A stretch of DNA of 64,000 nt. It comes from Agromyces cerinus (GTDB lineage Bacteria > Actinomycetota > Actinomycetes > Actinomycetales > Microbacteriaceae). Position numbers and translations under genes: made by a program. The notes under the pieces were generated by a model that did no database searches, was not told the origin of the DNA, and worked only from the letters and a program-made list of their open reading frames with translations. Location: assembly GCF_016907835.1 (NCBI RefSeq), contig NZ_JAFBCT010000001.1:3472001-3536000 (forward strand). Direction: 5' to 3'. This document shows, piece after piece, positions 42,605 through 50,110 of this stretch; the stretch's first letter is position 1; the number at the start of each line of letters is the position of its first letter.

Positions 42605-43399
42605 TCAGCCTCTCCGGTCTTCGGCACGCGGTGCCGGTTGCTGACCCTGCTCGGGGGACTCGAGCCGGGCCTTCTCGTCGATGAGCCACTCTGTGGCGGA
42701 TGCGATGTGTTCGGTCGTCGCACGTCGGGCGCGTGCCGGGTCGACGCCGCGGATCGACTCGATCACCTCGACCCGTGCCTGCCTACTGCGGTCACGATAC
42801 GCCTGTTCGCGCAGGCACAGCCAGAGCAGCGGTCCGGATTCCGCCTGCAGGCGGAGCTCTTCGTGCACCAGCCGCGGCGACTGGCTCACCGCAGCGATCT
42901 CGAGCTGGAAGCGACCCACCGCACGCCGGGCGCCGCCGGCGGAGCCGAGGTCGGCGCGCGCGTCGATCTCGACGAGGCTCGCGAGGTCGTCATCGCTCGC
43001 ACGGTCGGCCGCGACCTCTGCCGCCATGCCGGCGATCGCGGCGTAGTGCAGCGAGAGGTCGCGAAGCTCGATGCGGCTGAGGGCTCGCACGCGCGCGTCG
43101 ATCATGCGCATCGAGGCGTCGCGGTCGTGGGTCACGAAGCTGCCGCCGTCGCGCCCGCGCCGGGTGAGCACGAGCCCCTTGTCGCGGAGGGCGACGAGCG
43201 CCTCGCGGGCGGTGACGACGGCGACGCCGAGGCTCTTCGCGAGCTCCGACTCGCTGGGCAGTCGCTCGCCGTCGCGCAGCACGCCTGCGACGATCGCATC
43301 CGTCAGTCGCTGCTCGACGAGCTCTGCGCGACCGGCGCCTTCGAGGGGCGAGAACACGACCGCGCGCGTCGCATCGGAGCGGCTGGTGGCCTGCGGCAT
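42605..43399 (-). CDS. GntR-family (FCD) regulator of the adjacent importer
   Basis: This 264-residue regulator has a winged helix: AELVEQRLTDAIVAGVLRDGERLPSE then LAKSLGVAVVTAREALVALRDKGL (classic GntR signature). The C-terminal FCD domain (about residues 100-230) has the expected helical pattern, with DARADLGS and VSQSPRLVHEE, and histidine/aspartate positions for a metal. ATG 43399 follows GGGAGGTCGG. It probably binds the palindrome at 43495 and represses potA in the absence of ligand. Confidence 0.88.
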   Translation of the reverse strand: MPQATSRSDATRAVVFSPLEGAGRAELVEQRLTDAIVAGVLRDGERLPSESELAKSLGVAVVTAREALVALRDKGLVLTRRGRDGGSFVTHDRDASMRMIDARVRALSRIELRDLSLHYAAIAGMAAEVAADRASDDDLASLVEIDARADLGSAGGARRAVGRFQLEIAAVSQSPRLVHEELRLQAESGPLLWLCLREQAYRDRSRQARVEVIESIRGVDPARARRATTEHIASATEWLIDEKARLESPEQGQQPAPRAEDRRG

Positions 43400-43454
43400 C
43401 CGACCTCCCGCGTCTGTCTCGGCGAATCCGTGACATGACCGTAACACGGGGGTA

Positions 43455-43482
43455 TGGACATTTACATCTGGAGTCATATGAT
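43455..43482 (+). promoter_or_regulatory. promoter of the pot-type importer operon
   Basis: -35 TGGACA at 43455-43460 and -10 TATGAT at 43477-43482 are separated by 16 bases. This is the best sigma-A-type promoter in the region. Confidence 0.65.
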
Positions 43483-43494
43483 TCTGGACAGACG

Positions 43495-43514
43495 AACATC
43501 TGGTTTCAGATGTT
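43495..43514. promoter_or_regulatory. GntR operator candidate
   Basis: AACATCTG-GTTT-CAGATGTT is a perfect 8-4-8 palindrome directly downstream of the potA -10 box (about +6 to +25). A related half-site, ACATCTG, occurs at 43464-43470 upstream of the -10. Confidence 0.72.
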
Positions 43515-43539
43515 TGAGGTCGCATCGAAGGAGATGTCC

Positions 43540-44589
43540 ATGACCGACACGCAGCCGGCCATCCGCCTCACCGCACTCACCAAGGAGTTCGGCGCGGTCA
43601 CCGCGGTCGATCACGTCGACCTCGAGATCGGCGCCGGCGAGTTCTTCTCGATGCTCGGGCCCTCCGGGTCGGGCAAGACCACGGTGCTGCGGCTCATCGC
43701 CGGCTTCGAGCAGCCGACGGGCGGCACGGTCGAGCTCTTCGGGCAGGATGTCACGAAGCGGGCGCCGTTCGACCGCGACGTGAACACGGTGTTCCAGGAC
43801 TACGCGCTGTTCCCGCACATGAGCGTGCTCGACAACGTCGCCTACGGGCTTCGCGTGCGCGGCCTCGGGCGCAAGGAGCGGAACGAGCGGGCGCTCCGGG
43901 CCCTCGCCTCCGTGCGACTCGAGCAGATGGCCGGCCGCAAGCCCTCGCAGCTCTCGGGCGGGCAGCGCCAGCGCGTCGCCCTCGCGCGGGCCACCGTCGT
44001 GCAGCCGAAAGTGCTGCTGCTCGACGAGCCCCTCGGCGCCCTCGACCTCAAGCTCCGCGAGCAGATGCAGGTCGAGCTGAAGCAGATCCAGCGCGAGCTC
44101 GGCATCACCTTCATCTTCGTCACGCACGACCAGGAGGAGGCACTCACCCTCTCCGACCGCATCGCCGTGTTCAACGACGGCCGCATCGAGCAGCTCGGCA
44201 CCCCGGCCGAGCTGTACGAGCGCCCCGCATCGCGCTTCGTCGCCGACTTCGTCGGCACCTCGAACCTCTTCGACACCGAGCGGTCGCGCACGATCCTCGG
44301 CCGCGACGGCCATCACTCCGTGCGCCCCGAGAAGATGACGGTCTCCAGTGCCGGCCTCCACCAACCCGGGGTCGTCGACGTTCCCGGCACCATCGTCGAG
44401 GCCATCTACCTCGGCAGTGGTGTGCGTCTCGTCGTCGACCTCGACGACGGCACCCGGGTCACCGTGCTCGAGCAGAACGACCGGGGCCGCCTGCACGACG
44501 ACGAGCGCGGCGACCGCGTGGTCGTCTCGTGGCATGACGACGACGTCGTGCCCCTCGGCATCGAGGTGCTGCCGGGCATCTCCGGCTGA
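43540..44589 (+). CDS. potA: polyamine-type ABC transporter ATP-binding protein
   Basis: The 349-residue ATPase has Walker A GPSGSGKTT, Q-loop TVFQDYALFPHMSV, signature LSGGQRQR, Walker B VLLLDEPLGALD and H-loop FVTHDQEEA. A C-terminal TOBE domain (about residues 280-345) is present, as in PotA and other MOI-type importers. It is the first gene of a potADBC-type operon behind an operator-bearing promoter. ATG 43540 follows GAAGGAG at 6 bases. Substrate (spermidine, putrescine or another amine) is assigned by subfamily only. Confidence 0.88.
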   Translation: MTDTQPAIRLTALTKEFGAVTAVDHVDLEIGAGEFFSMLGPSGSGKTTVLRLIAGFEQPTGGTVELFGQDVTKRAPFDRDVNTVFQDYALFPHMSVLDNVAYGLRVRGLGRKERNERALRALASVRLEQMAGRKPSQLSGGQRQRVALARATVVQPKVLLLDEPLGALDLKLREQMQVELKQIQRELGITFIFVTHDQEEALTLSDRIAVFNDGRIEQLGTPAELYERPASRFVADFVGTSNLFDTERSRTILGRDGHHSVRPEKMTVSSAGLHQPGVVDVPGTIVEAIYLGSGVRLVVDLDDGTRVTVLEQNDRGRLHDDERGDRVVVSWHDDDVVPLGIEVLPGISG

Positions 44590-44650
44590 GACACCACCAG
44601 CGACCAGCACCACTCGGCACCACACAGCACACCAGGAAGAGGAGAGAACC

Positions 44651-45832
44651 ATGAAGCGCACCACGCACACGGCACGCCGCGGCGCGACCGTGGGCCTCGC
44701 GATCGCCTCGATCGCGATGCTCACCGCCTGCGGCACGACGTCGGGAGGCGGTGACGGCGGCGGCGAGGCCGCCACCGAACTCGGCGAGATGGAGGGTCAG
44801 GTCTCGCTGCTCGCCTGGCCCGGCTACGTCGAGGACGGCACGAACGACCCTGCCGTCGACTGGGTCACGCCCTTCGAGGAGGACACCGGTTGCGAGGTCA
44901 CCACCAAGACCTTCGGCACCTCCGATGAGGCGCTGAACCTCATGAAGACCGGCGACTACGACGTGGTCTCCGCATCGGGCGACGCCTCCCTCCGCCTCGT
45001 CGCCGCGGGCGACGTCGCACCCGTCAACACCGACCTCATTCCGAACTACGAGAACATCTACCCGTTCCTCAAGGACCAGGCGTGGAACTCGGTCGACGGT
45101 GTGGCCTACGGCGTGCCCCACGGCTACGGCGCGAACCTGCTCATGTACAACACCGAGGTCTTCCCGACCGCGCCCACCTCGTGGGACGTCGTGTTCGACG
45201 GCTCGAGCGAGTACGCCGGCCAGGTGACGGCCTACGACTCGCCGATCTACATCGCGGATGCCGCGGTCTACCTCATGGCGCACAACCCCGAGCTCGGCAT
45301 CGAGAACCCCTACTCCCTCGATGAGGAGCAACTCGCCGCAGCGGTCGATCTGCTGAAGCAGCAGCGCGAGAACATCGGCGAGTACTGGTCCGACTACCTC
45401 AAGGAGATCCAGGCCTTCACGACCGGCGACACCGTCGTCGGCACGAGCTGGCAGGTCATCGAGAACGTGCTCGAGAGCGAGGGCGTCCCGACCGACGTCG
45501 TGCTGCCCGAAGAGGGCACGACCGGATGGTCCGACACCTGGATGATCGCGTCGGAGTCGAAGAACCCGAACTGCGCCTACGCCTGGCTCGACTACATCGC
45601 GAGCCCTGAGGCGAACGCGGCGGCCACGTCGTACTTCGGCGAGGCCCCCTCGAGCGACGAGGCCTGCGAGTACCGCGAGGACTGCGAGGCGTACCACGCC
45701 GGCGACGCCGACTACGCATCGCAGATCTGGTACTGGTCGACCCCGATCGAGGAGTGCCTCGACGGGCGCACCGACGTGAAGTGCACCGACTACGCCGCGT
45801 GGACGCAGGCGTGGCAGGAGATCAAGGGCTGA
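44651..45832 (+). CDS. potD: polyamine-type substrate-binding lipoprotein
   Basis: This 393-residue lipoprotein has a signal peptide and lipobox LTAC (Cys near 27), then a Gly-rich linker. The bilobal binding fold shows SLLAWPGYVEDG, TFGTSDEALNLMKTGDYDVVSASGD, YGVPHGYGANLLMYN and GTSWQVIENVL, all characteristic of PotD/PotF-like proteins. Asp, Trp and Glu in these blocks normally bind the amine. The C-terminal part has several cysteines (CAYAW, CEYREDCEAY, ECLDGRTDVKC), suggesting two disulfides. It is followed by a hairpin and then the permease genes. Confidence 0.88.
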   Translation: MKRTTHTARRGATVGLAIASIAMLTACGTTSGGGDGGGEAATELGEMEGQVSLLAWPGYVEDGTNDPAVDWVTPFEEDTGCEVTTKTFGTSDEALNLMKTGDYDVVSASGDASLRLVAAGDVAPVNTDLIPNYENIYPFLKDQAWNSVDGVAYGVPHGYGANLLMYNTEVFPTAPTSWDVVFDGSSEYAGQVTAYDSPIYIADAAVYLMAHNPELGIENPYSLDEEQLAAAVDLLKQQRENIGEYWSDYLKEIQAFTTGDTVVGTSWQVIENVLESEGVPTDVVLPEEGTTGWSDTWMIASESKNPNCAYAWLDYIASPEANAAATSYFGEAPSSDEACEYREDCEAYHAGDADYASQIWYWSTPIEECLDGRTDVKCTDYAAWTQAWQEIKG

Positions 45833-45841
45833 CCCCGCCCA

Positions 45842-45885
45842 CCGCGGGCCGAGGGAGACCTCGCAAGGGATCCCCCGGCCCGCGG
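45842..45885 (+). terminator. intra-operon hairpin between potD and potB
   Basis: CCGCGGGCC (45842-45850) pairs with GGCCCGCGG (45877-45885), with inner GGG/CCC pairing. There is no T-run. It probably lowers read-through or stabilises the 3' end of the binding-protein message, giving more binding protein than permease. Confidence 0.6.
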
Positions 45886-45917
45886 CATCCGCTCATTCGA
45901 CCTGACAGGACACGCAT

Positions 45918-46817
45918 TTGACGCACGCGACCGTGCCCCGCCCGAGGGAGACCCCGGCCCGCCGGGTCTCCGTCTTCCTCAGCACGCACCCCCGCGCCCG
46001 GCTCGGGCTGCTGCTCAGCGCCCCGCTGTTCTGGCTCGGCATCGTCTACATCGTCGCCCTCGTGCTGCTGCTCGTCACGGCGTTCTGGTCGGTCGACAGC
46101 TTCACGGGCGAGATCACCCAGGAGTGGACCCTCGACAACATCATCGAGGTCGTCACCGGCTCGCTCTACCAGACGGTGACGCTGCGCACCTTGGGCGTCG
46201 CGCTCGCGGTGACCCTCATCGACGTGGCACTCGCGCTGCCGATCGCATTCTTCATGGCGAAGGTGGCGACCCCGCGGATGCAGCGGATCCTGCTCATCGC
46301 GGTGCTGACGCCGCTGTGGGCGAGCTACCTCGTGAAGGCCTATGCGTGGCGCTCGGTGCTCTCGCAGGACGGCATCCTCGAGTGGCTGCTCGCGCCGTTC
46401 GGCGGCAGCACACCCGGCTACGGGCTGCCCGCGACCATCATCACGCTGTCCTACCTGTGGCTGCCCTACGTGATCCTCCCGATCTACGCGGGGCTCGAGC
46501 GGGTGCCCGACTCGTTGCTCGAGGCCTCCTCCGATCTCGGCGGGCGCACCTGGCCGACGCTGCGGCTCGTGGTCTTCCCGCTCGTGCTTCCGGCGATCAT
46601 CGCGGGCACGATCTTCAGCTTCGCGCTCTCGCTCGGCGACTACATCACGGTGAACATCGTCGGCGGCGCGAACCAGATGCTCGGAAACCTCGTCTACACG
46701 AACGTCGGCGCGGCGAACAACCTGCCCCTCGCCTCGGCGATCGCGCTCATCCCGATCGTGATCATCTTCGGCTACCTCTTCCTCGTGCGTCGCACCGGCG
46801 CGCTCGACAACCTCTAG
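45918..46817 (+). CDS. potB: polyamine-type ABC transporter permease (PotB-like)
   Basis: The 299-residue inner-membrane protein has six transmembrane helices and the EAA loop LEASSDLGGRTWPTLRLVVFP near residues 194-214. The cytoplasmic N-terminus (about 28 residues) is basic. LTPLWASYLVKAYAWRSVL is typical of PotB/PotH. It begins with TTG, behind AGGA at 8 bases; no better start is in frame. It pairs with the next gene product to form the channel. Confidence 0.88.
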   Translation: MTHATVPRPRETPARRVSVFLSTHPRARLGLLLSAPLFWLGIVYIVALVLLLVTAFWSVDSFTGEITQEWTLDNIIEVVTGSLYQTVTLRTLGVALAVTLIDVALALPIAFFMAKVATPRMQRILLIAVLTPLWASYLVKAYAWRSVLSQDGILEWLLAPFGGSTPGYGLPATIITLSYLWLPYVILPIYAGLERVPDSLLEASSDLGGRTWPTLRLVVFPLVLPAIIAGTIFSFALSLGDYITVNIVGGANQMLGNLVYTNVGAANNLPLASAIALIPIVIIFGYLFLVRRTGALDNL

Positions 46818-46826
46818 GGGCGACGG

Positions 46827-47627
46827 ATGCGACTCTCCCGACTCTCACGCACGACGCTCGGCATCGTGACCGGCGTGATCCTGCTGGTCGTCTACGTGCC
46901 GCTCTTCGTCGTGCTCGTGAACTCGTTCTCGACGTCGACGTCGCTGACCTGGCCGCCGCCCGGCTTCACGCTCGAGTGGTGGGGCCGCGCATTCCAGAGT
47001 GCCGGCGCCATGGAGGCGGTCGCGACGAGCGTGCAGATCGCGATCATCGCGACGATCATCTCGCTCGTGCTGGGCACGCTCATCTCGCTCGCCCTGCAGC
47101 GCTTCGAGTTCTTCGGGCGCGAGGCGATCAGCCTGCTCGTCATCCTGCCGATCGCACTGCCCGGCATCATCACCGGTATCGCGCTCAACAACTTCTTCCG
47201 CACGATCATGGGGGTGCCGCTCTCGATCTGGACCGTCGTGATCGCGCACGCGACCTTCTGCATCGTCACGGTGTTCAACAACGTGATCGCGCGGCTCCGC
47301 CGACAGGGCACGAACCTCGAGGAGGCCTCCGCCGACCTCGGGGCCGGGGTGTGGACGACGTTCCGGCTCGTGACCTTCCCGCAGCTGCGCTCTGCGCTGC
47401 TCGCCGGCGGCCTGCTCGCCTTCGCGCTCTCGTTCGACGAGATCATCGTGACGACGTTCACGGCGGGCTCGGGGGTGACGACGCTGCCCATCTTCATCCT
47501 GAACAACATGTTCCGGCCGAACCAGGCGCCGATCGTCTCGGTGATCGCGGTCGTGCTCGTGCTCGTCTCGATCATCCCGATCTACATCGCGCAGCGACTC
47601 TCGGGGTCGGAGGCCGAGAAGCGCTGA
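46827..47627 (+). CDS. potC: polyamine-type ABC transporter permease (PotC-like)
   Basis: The 266-residue permease has six transmembrane helices and the EAA loop LEEASADLGAGVWTTFRLVTFP near 170-191. LPIALPGIITGIALNNFF and LSFDEIIVTTFTAGSG are hallmark PotC/PotI segments. The gene starts 9 bases after potB and is followed by a perfect terminator, completing the operon. Confidence 0.9.
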   Translation: MRLSRLSRTTLGIVTGVILLVVYVPLFVVLVNSFSTSTSLTWPPPGFTLEWWGRAFQSAGAMEAVATSVQIAIIATIISLVLGTLISLALQRFEFFGREAISLLVILPIALPGIITGIALNNFFRTIMGVPLSIWTVVIAHATFCIVTVFNNVIARLRRQGTNLEEASADLGAGVWTTFRLVTFPQLRSALLAGGLLAFALSFDEIIVTTFTAGSGVTTLPIFILNNMFRPNQAPIVSVIAVVLVLVSIIPIYIAQRLSGSEAEKR

Positions 47628-47653
47628 GGGCGAACGAACGGATGTCGCAGCAG

Positions 47654-47684
47654 ACGAGGGACCCGCCGGTGGCGGGTCCCTCGT
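47654..47684. terminator. terminator after potC, shared with the convergent His-rich gene
   Basis: ACGAGGGACCCGCC and GGCGGGTCCCTCGT form a perfect 14-base stem with a GGT loop between two convergent genes. Confidence 0.88.
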
Positions 47685-47704
47685 GGTGTGGATCGGTCGA
47701 TCGA

Positions 47705-48436
47705 TCAGCCGCGGTTGCGGCCGTGGCCGTGGCGGTCGTGCCCGCCCCGCCCGTGGTCACCGCGCTCGTGCGGGTGGCCGTGCTGACCGGCATCGCCGTG
47801 CACGTGCACGTGGACATGCACGTCGTTGCGGGAAGCGCCGTGGCCGTGGCCGCACGGGCCGTGGCCCTCGCCGTGGCCGCGACCGTGCCAGTCGCCATGG
47901 CGTCGGCCGTGGCCCTCGCCGTGGCCCTCGCCGTCGTGGCGTCGACTGAAGCCTTCGCCGCCATGGCGCCGGCCGAAGCCGCGGTGGTGTCGACGCGGCA
48001 TCCGCTCGCCTTCGACCCAGCCGAGCTCGCCGGCGATCGCCTCGAGCGAGGCCATGGTCGTGGCGAAGTCCTCGGGGCTGACGGCCCCGGCGACCTTCGC
48101 GCGGAGTGTTGCGACGCGCTCGTGCAGTGATGCGCGGGCGGCCTCACCGGCCTCGGTCAGGCGCCAGGCGCCGGGCTCGCCCTCGACCCAGCCGCGGCCG
48201 ACGAGGGGCTCGACGCGCTCGGGGTGCGCTGCGAGCTTCTCGCTCATGCGGGGGTCGGCGACGGTGCCGGCGATCAGGTTGAGTCGGCGCCAGTCGCGCC
48301 GCGTGATGCCCTCTTCGGCGAAGAGGTCGCGCATGGCCTCGTCGAGGCGGCGGTCGATGACCCGGAGCCAGAAGCCGAAGGGGCGGGGGCTCGCGGAGTT
48401 GTCGTCGGTGTTCTGAGTGTTGTCGGGGGTGGTCAT
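47705..48436 (-). CDS. winged-helix protein with very His-rich C-terminal tail
   Basis: This 243-residue protein has two parts. Residues 18-145 form a helical, winged-helix-like domain (FWLRVIDRRLDEAMRDLFAE, ITRRDWRRLNLIAG, GWVEGEPGAWRLTEAGEAA), resembling MarR-type regulators. Residues 148-243 are a low-complexity tail with 23 histidines in 94 residues, in GHG/HGR and HVHVHVHG units. Such tails bind Ni, Co, Zn or Cu. ATG 48436 follows AAAGGAACACCC, after a leader of about 135 bases. It is divergent from a second His-rich MarR protein with shared palindromes. No metal transporter lies beside the pair. A metal-responsive regulator or metal buffer is inferred. Confidence 0.75.
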   Translation of the reverse strand: MTTPDNTQNTDDNSASPRPFGFWLRVIDRRLDEAMRDLFAEEGITRRDWRRLNLIAGTVADPRMSEKLAAHPERVEPLVGRGWVEGEPGAWRLTEAGEAARASLHERVATLRAKVAGAVSPEDFATTMASLEAIAGELGWVEGERMPRRHHRGFGRRHGGEGFSRRHDGEGHGEGHGRRHGDWHGRGHGEGHGPCGHGHGASRNDVHVHVHVHGDAGQHGHPHERGDHGRGGHDRHGHGRNRG

Positions 48437-48571
48437 GGGTGTTCCTTTCGTGACGCGGAGCGCGTCGGTGTCGCAGGCGGCGCTGGAGGCTCGCCCGCAG
48501 GGGGCGGGTGCGCTCGGGCGGCGTCGCCTCAGTCGGCGTTCGCTGCGACCCGGGTGGAGCACCCGATCAAT

Positions 48572-48591
48572 TGCATGCACTGTAGCATGCA
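48572..48591. promoter_or_regulatory. operator-like palindrome over the -10 of the minus-strand His-rich gene
   Basis: TGCATGC-ACTGTA-GCATGCA has perfect 7-base arms. Its centre reads TACAGT on the minus strand, a good -10 hexamer, so a bound regulator would block that promoter. Confidence 0.7.
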
Positions 48592-48607
48592 TATGTACAC
48601 TGACATA
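48592..48607. promoter_or_regulatory. second palindrome over the -10 of the plus-strand MarR gene
   Basis: TATGT-ACACTG-ACATA (5-6-5) directly abuts the first palindrome and contains the plus-strand -10 TACACT (48596-48601), which lies 7 bases before ATG 48609. Confidence 0.62.
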
Positions 48608-48608
48608 C

Positions 48609-49355
48609 ATGAACGCATCGAGTCAAGTCCCTCCCGGAGAACACTCAGGGTCGGATGCCGCGGGCTCCGCCCCGAACGACCCGATCACGTCGATCGAGCA
48701 GGCCCTCGTCACGATGCGGCGCGACCAGGAGCGGCGGCGGCTGCAGCGGCGGGCCGAGCACTTCGGCCAGGAGGGCCATGACGGGCACGGCGGCGACCAC
48801 GGGCACGGGCACGGGCACGGCGGGCCCTGGTCGGGGGAGCGCCCCCGGCACCCCGACCACGATCCCCACGAGCACGACGAGCACGACGAGCACGACGAGA
48901 ACGCCGAGCACGACGGTCATCGAGGCCGCCGCGGTGGCGGGCGCGGAGGCCCGGAGGGCTGGGGCGGCCGAGGTCGCGGCCGCGGCCCGGGTGGCGGCCC
49001 CGGCCGGCACGCGCTCGCACACGCGGCTCGCTTCCGCCTGCTCGATGCCCTCGAGGGTGCGGAGCACCCGCCGTCGGTGAGCGAGCTCGCCGAGGCGATC
49101 GGCGTCGATCAGCCGCGGGCGAGCCGGCTCGTGCAGGCGGCCGTCGAGGCGGGGCATGTGCGCCGCGAGGCGGACCCATCCGATGCCCGCCGCAGCGCCC
49201 TCGTGCTCACGGCCTCCGGCCGGAAGCTCCTCGAGAGCGCGCGCGACACGCGCCGCGGGGCCGTCGAGACCGCGCTCGCCGCGTTCACCCCCGAGGAGAC
49301 CGCCGAGTTCGCACGCCTGCTCTCCCGCTTCATCGCCGACTGGCCGCGCGACTAG
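48609..49355 (+). CDS. MarR-family regulator with His-rich N-terminal segment
   Basis: The 248-residue protein has a helix (residues 24-50), a segment with 15 histidines between 51 and 104 (GHGHGHGHGG and DPHEHDEHDEHDE), then a Gly/Arg-rich stretch (105-133). A MarR winged helix begins near 134: ARFRLLDALEGAEHPPSVSELAEAIGVDQPRASRLVQAAVEAGHVRRE, with the wing at DPSDARRSALVLTASGRK. The winged helix is complete. The His segment is inserted before it rather than appended. It starts on a leaderless-type mRNA and is probably autoregulated through the overlapping palindrome. Metal sensing is an inference from histidine content only. Confidence 0.82.
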   Translation: MNASSQVPPGEHSGSDAAGSAPNDPITSIEQALVTMRRDQERRRLQRRAEHFGQEGHDGHGGDHGHGHGHGGPWSGERPRHPDHDPHEHDEHDEHDENAEHDGHRGRRGGGRGGPEGWGGRGRGRGPGGGPGRHALAHAARFRLLDALEGAEHPPSVSELAEAIGVDQPRASRLVQAAVEAGHVRREADPSDARRSALVLTASGRKLLESARDTRRGAVETALAAFTPEETAEFARLLSRFIADWPRD

Positions 49356-49462
49356 GCGCGGCCAGTCGGCGCATCAGAGCGCGTGCAGCGCCGGCTCCGC
49401 CGTGGAATGCTGCAATCGAGCGAGACGCGGGGCTGCGAGGCATCCGCACAGGAGGGAACCCC

Positions 49463-50107
49463 GTGGCCACAGCCCATGACGACGTGCGCGGCAAGCCGGC
49501 CGCCGAGCGCGCCCTTCGCCCGCAGGCCCGCACCACCGAGCGCCGCGAAGCCGTGCTGAAGGCCGCGATGAACGTCTTCGGCGCTCGCGGGTACAACAAG
49601 GGCGCGCTCGTCGAGGTGGCCGAGCAGGCCGGCATGACCCACGCCGGCGTGCTGCACCACTTCGGCAGCAAGGAGGGGCTGCTCGTCGCGATGCTGAAGT
49701 ACCGCGACGGCGAGGAGGTCGCCGGCGTGCCGGCCCGAGCGCAGACCGAGGGCCCGGCGTTCCTGCAGCACCTCGTCGACACGGTCGAGGAGAACACGCA
49801 CCGCCGCGGCGTCGTGCAGGCCTACTCCGTGCTCTCGGGGGAGTCGGTCACCGACGGGCATCCGGCGCACGAGTACTTCCAGGTGCGCCTCGACGTGCTG
49901 CGCGAGAAGATCGCGGGCGTGCTCGGCGAGGTGACCGGCAACACCGATCCCGACGACCTCTCCGACTCGGCCTCCGCCCTGATCGCCGTCATGGACGGCC
50001 TGCAGGTGCAGTGGCTCCTGAACCCCGACGCCGTCGACATGACCCGCATCGTGAGCCGCATGCTCGACGAGATCGTCGCCCGCCTGCGTGCGCGGGCGGG
50101 CGACTGA
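49463..50107 (+). CDS. TetR-family regulator
   Basis: This 214-residue repressor has its helix-turn-helix in TERREAVLKAAMNVFGARGYNKG and ALVEVAEQAGMTHAGVLHHFGSKEGLL. The ligand domain is conserved with TetR regulators of sugar or efflux genes, but no specific subfamily is evident. GTG 49463 follows AGGAGGGAACCCC. It is convergent with the MFS gene 4 bases away; that gene is a possible but unproven target. Confidence 0.86.
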   Translation: MATAHDDVRGKPAAERALRPQARTTERREAVLKAAMNVFGARGYNKGALVEVAEQAGMTHAGVLHHFGSKEGLLVAMLKYRDGEEVAGVPARAQTEGPAFLQHLVDTVEENTHRRGVVQAYSVLSGESVTDGHPAHEYFQVRLDVLREKIAGVLGEVTGNTDPDDLSDSASALIAVMDGLQVQWLLNPDAVDMTRIVSRMLDEIVARLRARAGD

Positions 50108-50110
50108 TCG

